Positions 1 through 12,858 of a DNA stretch of 64,000 nt are shown piece after piece (within the stretch, counting starts at the first letter, position 1; the number at the start of each line of letters is the position of its first letter). The position numbers and the translations under genes were made by a program. The notes beneath the pieces are model-generated. The model saw only the letters and a list, made by a program, of their open reading frames with translations. It was not told the origin of the DNA and made no database searches. Source of the stretch: Vespa crabro (Eukaryota; Arthropoda; Insecta; Hymenoptera; Vespidae); NCBI RefSeq assembly GCF_910589235.1, contig NC_060956.1, positions 11,810,999-11,874,998 of the forward strand, given 5' to 3'.

Positions 1-341
1 GAGCGAAAAATCGTATATACGATATGAAAGAATGTTAAAAACTTTGATTCCAATATAAAATAATTGTTTGATCTTATGAAATGCAATGTTCTGAATCGAT
101 TGGTAACATTTTTCTAACTGTGGCACAAGTATTATTAAAGATTTCACGATTTTATCTTCGCATATACCGAAATTCGCGTATGTCGATTAAGTTTTTCGAC
201 AATTATCATATGAAAACGCGTATTTAAACATAGCAAAAACGTTATATTCTTGCTATATTCTTTATTCTGCATCGATAGAATATAAAATCAATGAAATTGA
301 ACGAGATTTCAAGTTTTCGTTTTTCGACGATACGCGTATAT

Positions 342-1705
342 GAGCGAAAAATCGTATATACGATATGAAAGTATGTTAAAAACTATGATTCCAATATAAA
401 ATAGATGTTTGATCTTATGAAATGCAATGTTCTGAATCGATTGGTAACATTTTTCTAACTGTGGCACAAGTTTTATTAAAGATTTCACGATTTTATCTTC
501 GCATATACCGAAATTCGCGTATGTCGATTACGTTTTTCGGCAATTATCATATGAAAACGCGTATTCAAACATAGTAAGAACGTTATATTCTTGTTATATT
601 CTTTATTCTGCATCGAGAGAATAAAAAATCAATGAAATTGAACGAGATGTCAATTTTTCGTTTTTCGACGATACGCGTATATGAGCGAAAAATCGTATAT
701 ACGATATGAAAGAATGTTAAAAACATTGTTTCCAATATAAAATAGATGTTTGATCTTATGAAATGCAATGTTCTGAATCGATTGGTAACATTTTTTTAAC
801 TGTGGCACAAGTTTTATTAAAGATTTCACGATTTTATCTTCGCATATACCGAAATTCGCGTATGTCGATTAAGTTTTTCGACAATTATCATATGAAAACG
901 CGTATTTAAACATAGCAAAAACGTTATATTCTTGCTATATTCTTTATTCTGCATCGATAGAATATAAAATCAATGAAATTGAACGAGATTTCAAGTTTTC
1001 GTTTTTCGACGATACGCGTATATGAGCGAAAAATCGTATATACGATATGAAAGTATGTTAAAAACTATGATTCCAATATAAAATAGATGTTTGATCTTAT
1101 GAAATGCAATGTTCTGAATCGATTGGTAACATTTTTCTAACTGTGGCACAAGTTTTATTAAAGATTTCACGATTTTATCTTCGCATATACCGAAATTCGC
1201 GTATGTCGATTACGTTTTTCGGCAATTATCATATGAAAACGCGTATTCAAACATAGTAAGAACGTTATATTCTTGTTATATTCTTTATTCTGCATCGAGA
1301 GAATAAAAAATCAATGAAATTGAACGAGATGTCAATTTTTCGTTTTTCGACGATACGCGTATATGAGCGAAAAATCGTATATACGATATGAAAGAATGTT
1401 AAAAACATTGTTTCCAATATAAAATAGATGTTTGATCTTATGAAATGCAATGTTCTGAATCGATTGGTAACATTTTTTTAACTGTGGCACAAGTTTTATT
1501 AAAGATTTCACGATTTTATCTTCGCATATACCGAAATTCGCGTATGTCGATTAGGTTTTTCGACAATTATCATATAAAAACGCGTATTTAAACATAGTAA
1601 AAACGTTATATTCTTGGTATATTCTTTATTCTGCATCGATAGAATATAAAATCAATGAAATTGAACGAGATTTCAAGTTTTCGTTTTTCGACGATACGCG
1701 TATAT
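342..1705. repeat. 682-bp two-unit repeat, two adjacent copies
   Basis: Copies are 342-1023 and 1024-1705, in the phase that starts at GAGCG. They share GAAAGTATG, AACTATGATTCC, TTCGGCAATT, the type-T marks and a run of seven T in AACATTTTTTTAAC. They differ mainly near their right ends: GATTAAG versus GATTAGG, CATATGAAAAC versus CATATAAAAAC, and CATAGCAAAAAC versus CATAGTAAAAAC. This is a recent tandem duplication of a unit pair. Confidence 0.9.
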
Positions 1706-2046
1706 GAGCGAAAAATCGTATATACGATATGAAAGAATGTTAAAAACTTTGATTCCACTATAAAATAGATGTTTGATCTTATGAAATGCAATGTTCTGAA
1801 TCGATTGGTAACAATTTTCTAACTGTGGCACAAGTATTATTAAAGATTTCACGATTTTATCTTCGCATATACCGAAATTCGCGTATGTCGATTAAGTTTT
1901 TCGACAATTATCATATGAAAACGCGTATTTAAACATAGCAAAAACGTTATATTCTTGCTATATTCTTTATTCTGCATCGATAGAATATAAAATCAATGAA
2001 ATTGAACGAGATTTCAAGTTTTCGTTTTTCGACGATACGCGTATAT

Positions 2047-4092
2047 GAGCGAAAAATCGTATATACGATATGAAAGTATGTTAAAAACTATGATTCCAAT
2101 ATAAAATAGATGTTTGATCTTATGAAATGCAATGTTCTGAATCGATTGGTAACATTTTTCTAACTGTGGCACAAGTTTTATTAAAGATTTCACGATTTTA
2201 TCTTCGCATATACCGAAATTCGCGTATGTCGATTACGTTTTTCGGCAATTATCATATGAAAACGCGTATTCAAACATAGTAAGAACGTTATATTCTTGTT
2301 ATATTCTTTATTCTGCATCGAGAGAATAAAAAATCAATGAAATTGAACGAGATGTCAATTTTTCGTTTTTCGACGATACGCGTATATGAGCGAAAAATCG
2401 TATATACGATATGAAAGAATGTTAAAAACATTGTTTCCAATATAAAATAGATGTTTGATCTTATGAAATGCAATGATCTGAATCGATTGGTAACATTTTT
2501 CTAACTGTGGCACAAGTTTTATTAAAGATTTCACGATTTTATCTTCGCATATACCGAAATTCCCGTATGTCGATTAGGTTTTTCGACAATTATCATATGA
2601 AAACGCGTATTTAAACATAGTAAAAACGTTATATTCATGTTATATTCTTTATTCTGCATCGATAGAATATAAAATCAATGAAATTGATCGAGATTTCAAG
2701 TTTTCGTTTTTCGACGATACGCGTATATGAGCGAAAAATCGTATATACGATATGAAAGAATGTTAAAAACTTTGATTCCAATATAATGTAGATGTTTGAT
2801 TTTATGAAATGCAATGTTCTGAATCGATTGGTAACATTTTTCTAACTGTAGCACAAGTATTATTAAAGATTTCACAATTTTATCTTCGCATATACCGAAA
2901 TTCGCGTATGTCGATTATGTTTTTCGACAATTATCATATGAAAACGCGTATTTAAACATAGTAAAAACGTTATATTCTTGCTATATTCTTTATTCTGCAT
3001 CGATAGAATATAAAATCAATGAAATTGGACGAGATTTCAAGATTTCGTTTTTCGACGATACGCGTATATGAGCGAAAAATCGTATATACGATATGAAAGT
3101 ATGTTAAAAACTATGATTCCAATATAAAATAGATGTTTGATCTTATGAAATGCAATGTTCTGAATCGATTGGTAACATTTTTCTAACTGTGGCACAAGTT
3201 TTATTAAAGATTTCACGATTTTATCTTCGCATATACCGAAATTCGCGTATGTCGATTACGTTTTTCGGCAATTATCATATGAAAACGCGTATTCAAACAT
3301 AGTAAGAACGTTATATTCTTGTTATATTCTTTATTCTGCATCGAGAGAATAAAAAATCAATGAAATTGAACGAGATGTCAATTTTTCGTTTTTCGACGAT
3401 ACGCGTATATGAGCGAAAAATCGTATATACGATATGAAAGAATGTTAAAAACATTGTTTCCAATATAAAATAGATGTTTGATCTTATGAAATGCAATGAT
3501 CTGAATCGATTGGTAACATTTTTCTAACTGTGGCACAAGTTTTATTAAAGATTTCACGATTTTATCTTCGCATATACCGAAATTCCCGTATGTCGATTAG
3601 GTTTTTCGACAATTATCATATGAAAACGCGTATTTAAACATAGTAAAAACGTTATATTCATGTTATATTCTTTATTCTGCATCGATAGAATATAAAATCA
3701 ATGAAATTGATCGAGATTTCAAGTTTTCGTTTTTCGACGATACGCGTATATGAGCGAAAAATCGTATATACGATATGAAAGAATGTTAAAAACTTTGATT
3801 CCAATATAATGTAGATGTTTGATTTTATGAAATGCAATGTTCTGAATCGATCGGTAACATTTTTCTAACTGTAGCACAAGTATTATTAAAGATTTCACAA
3901 TTTTATCTTCGCATATACCGAAATTCGCGTATGTCGATTATGTTTTTCGACAATTATCATATGAAAACGCGTATTTAAACATAGTAAAAACGTTATATTC
4001 TTGCTATATTCTTTATTCTGCATCGATAGAATATAATATCAATGAAATTGAACGAGATTTCAAGATTTCGTTTATCGACGATACGCGTATAT
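2047..4092. repeat. 1,023-bp three-unit repeat, two adjacent copies
   Basis: Copies are 2047-3069 and 3070-4092. Both carry AATGATCTGAATCG in place of AATGTTCTG, TTCCCGTATG, AATTGATCGAG, TATAATGTAGATG and TGTAGCACAAG in the same order and spacing. The right copy has a few changes, such as CGATCGG near 3850 and TATAATATC near 4034. These shared private marks show direct tandem duplication of a three-unit block. Confidence 0.9.
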
Positions 4093-7000
4093 GAGCGAAA
4101 AATCGTATATACGATATGAAGGAATGTTAAAAACTTTGATTCCAATATAAAATAATTGTTTGATCTTATGTAATGCAATGTTCTGAATCGATTGGTAACA
4201 TTTTTCTAACTGTGGCACAAGTATTATTAAAGATTTCACGATTTTATCTTCGCATATACCGAAAATCGCGTATGTCGATTAGGTTTTTCGACAATTATCA
4301 TATAAAAACGCGTATGTAAACATAGTAAAAAAGTTATATTCTTGGTATATTCTTTATTCTGCATCGATAGAATATAAAATCAATGAAATTGAACGAGATT
4401 TCAAGTTTTCGTTTTTCGACGATACGCGTATATGAGCGAAAAATCGTATATACGATATGAAAGAATGTTAAAAACTTTGATTCCAATATAAAATAGATGT
4501 TTGATCTTATGAAATGCAATGTTCTGAATCGATTGGTAACTATTTTCTAACTGTGGCACAAGTATTATTAAAGATTTCACGATTTTATCTTCGCATATAC
4601 CGAAATTCGCGTATGTCGATTACGTTTTTCGACAATTATCATATGAAAACGCGTATTTAAACATAGTAAAAACGTTATATTCATGTTATATTCTTTATTC
4701 TGCATCGATAGAATATAAAATCAATGAAATTGATCGAGATTTCAAGTTTTCGTTTTTCGAAGATACGCGTATATGAGCGAAAAATCGTATATACGATATG
4801 AAAGTATGTTAAAAACTATGATTCCAATATAAAATAGATGTTTGATCTTATGAAATGCAATGTTCTGAATCGATTGGTAACATTTTTCTAACTGTGGCAC
4901 AAGTTTTATTAAAGATTTCACGATTTTATCTTCGCATATACCGAAATTCGCGTATGTCGATTACGTTTTTCGGCAATTATCATATGAAAACGCGTATTCA
5001 AACATAGTAAGAACGTTATATTCTTGTTATATTCTTTATTCTGCATCGAGAGAATAAAAAATCAATGAAATTGAACGAGATGTCAATTTTTCGTTTTTCG
5101 ACGATACGGGTATATGAGCGAAAAATCGTATATACGATATGAAAGAATGTTAAAAACATTGTTTCCAATATAAAATAGATGTTTGATCTTATGAAATGCA
5201 ATGTTCTGAATCGATTGGTAACATTTTTCTAACTGTGGCACAAGTTTTATTAAAGATTTCACGATTTTATCTTCGCATATACCGAAATTCGCGTATGTCG
5301 ATTAGGTTTTTCGACAATTATCATATAAAAACGCGTATTTAAACATAGTAAAAACGTTATATTCTTGGTATATTCTTTATTCTGCATCGATAGAATATAA
5401 AATCAATGAAATTGAACGAGATTTCAAGTTTTCGTTTTTCGACGATACGCGTATATGAGCGAAAAATCGTATATACGATATGAAAGAATGTTAAAAACTT
5501 TGATTCCAATATAAAATAGATGTTTGATCTTATGAAATGCAATGTTCTGAATCGATTGGTAACAATTTTCTAACTGTGGCACAAGTATTATTAAAGATTT
5601 CACGATTTTATCTTCGCATATACCGAAATTCCCGTATGTCGATTACGTTTTTCGACAATTATCATATGAAAACGCGTATTTAAACATAGTAAAAACGTTA
5701 TATTCTTGCTATATTCTTTATTCTGCATCGATAGAATATACAATCAATGAAATTGAACGAGATTTCAAGTTTTCGTTTTTCGATGATACGCGTATATGAG
5801 CGAAAAATCGTATATACGATATGAAAGTATGTTAAAAACTTTGATTCCAATATAAAATAGATGTTTGGTCTTATGAAATGCAATGTTCTGAATCGATTGG
5901 TAACATTTTTCTAACTGTGGCACAAGTATTATTAAAGATTTCACGATTTTATCTTCGCATATACCGAAATTCGCGTATGTCGATTACGTTTTTCGACAAT
6001 TATCATATGAAAACGCGTATTTAAACATAGTAAAAACGTTATTTTCTTGCTATATTCTTTATTCTGCATCGATAGAATATAAAATCAATGAAATTGAACG
6101 AGATTTCAAGTTTTCGTTTTTCGACGATACGCGTATATGAGCGAAAAATCGTATATACGATATGAAAGAATGTTAAAAACTTTGATTCCAATATAAAATA
6201 GATGTTTGATTTTATGAAATGCAATGTTCTGAATCGATTGGTAACAATTTTCTAACTGTGGCACAAGTATTATTAAAGATTTCACGATTTTATCTTTGCA
6301 TATACCGAAATTCGTGTATGTCGATTAGGTTTTTCGACAATTATCATATGAAAACGCGTAATCAAACATAGTAAGAACGTTATATTCTTGTTATATTCTT
6401 TATTCTGCATCGATAGAATAAAAAATCAATGAAATTGAACGAGATTTCAAGTTTTCGTTTTTCGACGATACGCGTATATGAGCGAAAAATCGTATATACG
6501 ATATGAAAGAATGTTAAAAACTTTGTTTCCAATATAAAATAGATGTTTGATCTTATGAAATGCAATGTTCTGAATCGATTGGTAACATTTTTCTAACTGT
6601 GGCACAAGTTTTATTAAAGATTTCACGATTTTATCTTCGCATATACCGAAATTCGCGTATGTCGATTACGTTTTTCGACAATTATCATATGAAAACGCGT
6701 ATTTAAACATAGTAAAAACGTTATATTCTTGCTATATTCTTTATTCTGCATCGATAGAATATAAAATCAATGAAATTGAACGAGATTTCAAGATTTCGTT
6801 TTTCGACGATACGCGTATATGAGCGAAAAATCGTATATACGATATGAAAGAATGTTAAAAACTTTGATTCCAATATAAAATAATTGTGTGATCTTATGTA
6901 ATGCAATGTTCTGAATCGATTGGTAACATTTTTCTAACTGTGGCACAAGTATTATTAAAGATTTCACGATTTTATCTTCGCATATACCGAAATTCGCGTA

Positions 7001-10000
7001 TGTCGATTACGTTTTTCGACAATTATCATATGAAAACGCGTATTCAAACATAGTAAGAACGTTATATTCTTGTTATATTCTTTATTCTGCATCGATAGAA
7101 TAAAAAATCAATGAAATTGAACGAGATTTCAAGTTTTCGTTTTTCGACGATACGCGTATATGAGCGAAAAATCGTATATACGATATGAAAGAATGTTAAA
7201 AACTTTGTTTCCAATATAAAATAGATGTTTGATCTTATGAAATGCAATGTTCTGAATCGATTGGTAACATTTTTCTAACTATGGCACAAGTATTATTAAA
7301 GATTTCACGATTTTATCTTCGCATGTACCGAAATTCGCGTATGTCGATTACGTTATTCGACAATTATCATATGAAAACGCGTATTTGAACATAGTAAAAA
7401 CGTTATATTCTTCCAATATTCTTTATTCTGCATCGATAGAATATAAAATCAATGAAATTGAACGAGATTTCAAGTTTTCGTTTTTCGACGATACGCGTAT
7501 ATGAGCGAAAAATCGTATATACGATATGAAAGAATGTTAAAAACTTTGATTCCAATATAATATAGATGTTTGATTTTATGAAATGCAATGTTCTGAATTG
7601 ATTGGTAACATTTTTCTAACTGTAGCACAAGTATTATTAAAGATTTCACAATTTTATCTTCGCATATACCGAAATTCGCGTATGTCGATTATGTTTTTCG
7701 ACAATTATCATATGAAAACGCGTATTTAAACATAGTAAAAACGTTATATTCTTGCTATATTCTCCATTCTGCATCGATAGAATATAAAATCAATGAAATT
7801 GAACGAGATTTCAAGATTTCGTTTTTCGACGATACGCGTATATGAGCGAAAAATCGTATATACGATATGAAAGAATGTTAAAAACTTTTATTCCAATATA
7901 AAATAGATGTTTGTTCTTATGAAATGCAATGTTCTGAATCGTTTGGTAACATTTTTCTAACTGTGGCACAAGTATTATTAAAGATTTCACGATTTTATCT
8001 TCGCGAATACCGAATTTCGCGTATGTCGATTACGTTTTTCGACAATAATCATATGAAAACGCGTATTTAAACATAGTACAAACGTTATATTCCTGTTATA
8101 TTCTTTATTCTGCATCGATAGAATATAAAATCAATGAAATTGAACGAGATTTCAAGTTTTCGTTTTTCGACGATACGCGTATATGAGCGAAAAATCGTAT
8201 ATACGATATGAAAGAATGTTAAAAACTTTGATTCCAATATAAAATAGATGTTTGATCTTATGAAATGCAATGTTCTGAATCGATTGATAACATTTATCTA
8301 ACTGTGGCACAAGTATTATTAAAGATTTCACGATTTTATCTTCGCTTATACCGAAAATCGCGTATGTCGATTACGTTTTTCGACAATTATTATATGAAAA
8401 CGCGTATTTAAACATAGTAAAAACGTTATATTCTTGTTATATTCTTTATTCTGCATCGATAGAATATAAAATCAATGAAATTGAACGAGATTTCAAGTTT
8501 TCGTTTTTCAAAGATACGCGTATATGTGCGAAAAATCGTATATACGATATGAAAGAATGTTAAAAACTTTGATTCCAATATAAAATAGATGTTTGATCTT
8601 ATGAAATGCAATGTACTGAATCGATTGGTAACAATTTTCTAACTGTGGCAAAAGTATTATTAAAAATTTCACGATTTCATCTTCGCATATACCGAAATTT
8701 GCGTATGTCGATTACGTTTTTCGACAATTATCATATGAAAACGCGTATTTAGACATAGTACAAACGTTATATTCCTGTTATATTCTTTATTCTGCATCGA
8801 TAGAATATAAAATCAATGAAATTGAACGAGATTTCAAAATTTCGTTTTTCGACGATACGCGTATATGTGTGAAAAATCGTATATACGATATGAAAGAATG
8901 TTAAAAACTTTGATTCCAATATAAAATAGATGTTTGATCTTATGAATTGCAATGTTCTGAATCGATTGGTAATATTTTTCTAACTGTGGCACAAGTAATA
9001 TTAAAGATTTCACGACTTTATCTTCGCATATACCGAAATTCGCGTATGTCGATTACGTTTTTCGACAATTATCATATGAAAACGCGTATTTGAACATAGT
9101 AAAAACTTTATATTCTTGTTATATTCCTTATTCTGCATCGATAGAATATAAAATCAATGAAATTGAACGAGATTTCAAGTTTTCGTTTTTCGACGATACG
9201 CGTATATGAGCGAGAAATCGTATATACGATATGAAAGAATGTTAAAAACTTTGATTCCAATATAAAATAGATGTTTGATCTTATGAAATGCAATGTTCTG
9301 AATTGATTGGTAACATTTTTCTAACTGTGGCACAAGTAATATTAAAGATTTCACGATTTTATCTTCGCATATACCGAAATTCGCGTATGTCGATTATGTT
9401 TTTCGACAATTATCATATGAAAACGTGTATTTAAACATAGTAAAAACGTTATATTCTTGTTATATTCTTTATTCTGCATCGATAGAATTTAAAATCAATG
9501 AAATTGAACGAGATTTCAAGTTTTCGTTTTTCGACGATACGCGTATATGATCGAAAAATCGTATATACGATATGAAAGAATGTTAAAAACTTTGATTCCA
9601 ATATAAAATAGATGTTTGATCTTATGAAATGCAATGTTCTTAATCGTTTGGTAACATTTTTCTAACTGTGGCACAAGTATTATTAAAGATTTCACGATTT
9701 TATCTTCGCGAATACCGAAATTCGCGTATGTCGATTACGTTTTTCGACAATAATCATATGAAAACGCGTATTTAAACATAGTACAAACGTTATATTCCTG
9801 TTATATTCTTTATTCTGCATCGATAGAATATACAATCAATGAAATTGAACGAGATTTCAAGTTTTCGTTTTTCGACGATACGCGTATATGAGCGAAAAAT
9901 CGTATATACGATATGAAAGAATGTTAAAAACTTTGATTCCAATATAAAATAGATGTTTGATCTTATGAAATGCAATGTTCTGAATCGATTGATAACATTT

Positions 10001-10471
10001 TTCTAACTGTGGCACAAGTATTATTAAAGATTTCACGATTTTATCTTCGCATATACCGAAAATCGCGTATGTCGATTACGTTTTTCGACAATTATGATAT
10101 GAAAACGCGTATTTAAACATAGTAAAAACGTTATATTCTTGTTATATTCTTTATTCTGCATCGATAGAATATAAAATCAATGAAATTGAACGAGATTTCA
10201 AGTTTTCGTTTTTCAAAGATACGCGTATATGTGCGAAAAATCGTATATACGATATGAAAGAATGTTAAAAACTTTGATTCCAATATAAAATAGACGTTTG
10301 ATCTGATGAAATGCAATGTACTGAATCGATTGGTAACAATTTTCTAACTGTGGCAAAAGTATTATTAAAGATTTCACGATTTCATCTTCGCATGTACCGA
10401 AATTCGCGTATGTCGATTACGTTTTTCGACAATTATCATATGAAAACGTGTATTTAAACATAGTACAAACG

Positions 10472-11835
10472 TTATATTCCTGTTATATTCTTTATTCTGC
10501 ATCGATAGAATATAAAATCAATGAAATTGAACGAGATTTCAAGTTTTCGTTTTTCGACGATACGCGTATATGAGCGAAAAATCGTATATACGATATGAAA
10601 GAATGTTAAAAACTTTGATTCCAATATAAAATAGATGTTTGATCTTATGAAATGCAATGTTCTGAATCGATTGATAACATTTATCTAACTGTGGCACAAG
10701 TATTATTAAAGATTTCACGATTTTATCTTCGCATATACCGAAAATCGCGTATGTCGATTACGTTTTTCGACAATTATGATATGAAAACGCGTATTTAAAC
10801 ATAGTAAAAACGTTATATTCTTGTTATATTCTTTATTCTGCATCGATAGAATATAAAATCAATGAAATTGAACGAGATTTCAAGTTTTCGTTTTTCAAAG
10901 ATACGCGTATATGTGCGAAAAATCGTATATACGATATGAAAGAATGTTAAAAACTTTGATTCCAATATAAAATAGATGTTTGATCTTATGAAATGCAATG
11001 TACTGAATCGATTGGTAACAATTCTCTAACTGTGGCAAAAGTATTATTAAAGATTTCACGATTTCATCTTCGCATATACCGAAATTCGCGTATGTCGATT
11101 ACGTTTTTTGACAATTATCATATGAAAACGCGTATTTAAACATAGTACAAACGTTATATTCCTGTTATATTCTTTATTCTGCATCGATAGAATATAAAAT
11201 CAATGAAATTGAACGAGATTTCAAGTTTTCGTTTTTCGACGATACGCGTATATGAGCGAGAAATCGTATATACGATATGAAAGAATGTTAAAAACTTTGA
11301 TTCCAATATAAAATAGATGTTTGATCTTATGAAATGCAATGTTCTGAATTGATTGGTAACATTTTTCTAACTGTGGCACAAGTAATATTAAAGATTTCAC
11401 GATTTTATCTTCGCATATACCGAAATTCGCGTATGTCGATTATGTTTTTCGACAATTATCATATGAAAACGCGTATTTAAACATAGTAAAAACGTTATAT
11501 TCTTGTTATATTCTTTATTCTGCATCGATAGAATTTAAAATCAATGAAATTGAACGAGATTTCAAGTTTTCGTTTTTCGACGATACGCGTATATGATCGA
11601 AAAATCGTATATACGATATGAAAGAATGTTAAAAACTTTGATTCCAATATAAAATAGATGTTTGATCTTATGAAATGCAATGTTCTTAATCGTTTGGTAA
11701 CATTTTTCTAACTGTGGCACAAGTATTATTAAAGATTTCACGATTTTATCTTCGCGAATACCGAAATTCGCGTATGTCGATTAGGTTTTTCGACAATAAT
11801 CATATGAAAACGCGTATTTAAACATAGTACAAACG
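10472..11835. repeat. 1,364-bp G-F-S-K four-unit repeat (type copy)
   Basis: Units at 10472 (G), 10813 (F), 11154 (S) and 11495 (K) form a four-unit cycle. The cycle restarts at 11836 with G, F and S but is then broken. The same order occurs at 16271-17634, 28889-30252 and 34006-35369, and as G-F-S at 17635-18657. This is the nearest thing to a regular higher-order repeat in the window. K copies at 17294 and 35029 have TATGTGCG and an F-like right half, so the fourth place is not constant. Confidence 0.8.
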
Positions 11836-12858
11836 TTATATTCCTGTTATATTCTTTATTCTGCATCGATAGAATATAAAATCAATGAAATTGAACGAGA
11901 TTTCAAGTTTTCGTTTTTCGACGATACGCGTATATGAGCGAAAAATCGTATATACGATATGAAAGAATGTTAAAAACTTTGATTCCAATATAAAATAGAT
12001 GTTTGATCTTATGAAATGCAATGTTCTGAATCGATTGATAACATTTATCTAACTGTGGCACAAGTATTATTAAAGATTTCACGATTTTATCTTCGCATAT
12101 ACCGAAAATCGCGTATGTCGATTACGTTTTTCGACAATTATGATATGAAAACGCGTATTTAAACATAGTAAAAACGTTATATTCTTGTTATATTCTTTAT
12201 TCTGCATCGATAGAATATAAAATCAATGAAATTGAACGAGATTTCAAGTTTTCGTTTTTCAAAGATACGCGTATATGTGCGAAAAATCGTATACACGATA
12301 TGAAAGAATGTTAAAAACTTTGATTCCAATATAAAATAGATGTTTGATCTTATGAAATGCAATGTACTGAATCGATTGGTAACAATTTTCTAACTGTGGC
12401 AAAAGTATTATTAAAGATTTCACGATTTCATCTTCGCATATACCGAAATTCGCGTATGTCGATTACGTTTTTTGACAATTATCATATGAAAACGCGTATT
12501 TAAACATAGTACAAACGTTATATTCCTGTTATATTCTTTATTCTGCATCGATAGAATATAAAATCAATGAAATTGAACGAGATTTCAAGTTTTCGTTTTT
12601 CGACGATACGCGTATATGAGCGAGAAATCGTATATACGATATGAAAGAATGTTAAAAACTTTGATTCCAATATAAAATAGATGTTTGATCTTATGAAATG
12701 CAATGTTCTGAATCGATTGATAACATTTTTCTAACTGTGGCAAAAGTATTATTAAAGATTTCACGATTTCATCTTCGCATGTACCGAAATTCGCGTATGT
12801 CGATTACGTTTTTCGACAATTATCATATGAAAACGTGTATTTAAACATAGTACAAACG

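Larger units (their letters stand above)
1..8084. repeat. Zone I: mixed older unit types
   Basis: This stretch is made of unit types rare or absent later. The clearest (type T, starting at 583, 1265, 2288, 3311 and 5016) has GAGAGAATAAAAAATC, GAGATGTCAATTTTTCG and AACATTGTTTCC, and is preceded by TTCGGCAATT and GTAAGAACG. Other units start TTATATTCTTGGTAT (1606, 4334, 5357) or TTATATTCTTGCTAT (3993, 5698, 6721). GTTTTATT often replaces the commoner GTATTATT. The change to zone II is gradual, around 7.4-8.4 kb, so the boundary is approximate. There is no gene. Confidence 0.75.

Noticed and set aside
242..582. CCAATATAAAATAG as a CCAAT/TATA promoter
   Set aside because: It is present in almost every unit of an AT-rich satellite, with no gene downstream. 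Chance is sufficient without transcript data.
583..768. Minus-strand 61-codon reading frame, repeated about every 341 bp through the window, as a small-protein gene family
   Set aside because: It is a by-product of the repeat. It is the same part of the unit each time, replacements accumulate freely, several copies are broken, and no start context, signal or domain is recognisable.
5081..5120. CENP-B-like box around TTCGACGATACGGG
   Set aside because: The spacing is one base short of TTCG-4N-A-2N-CGGG and the A is missing. It is also a single unit's variant of GATACGCG.
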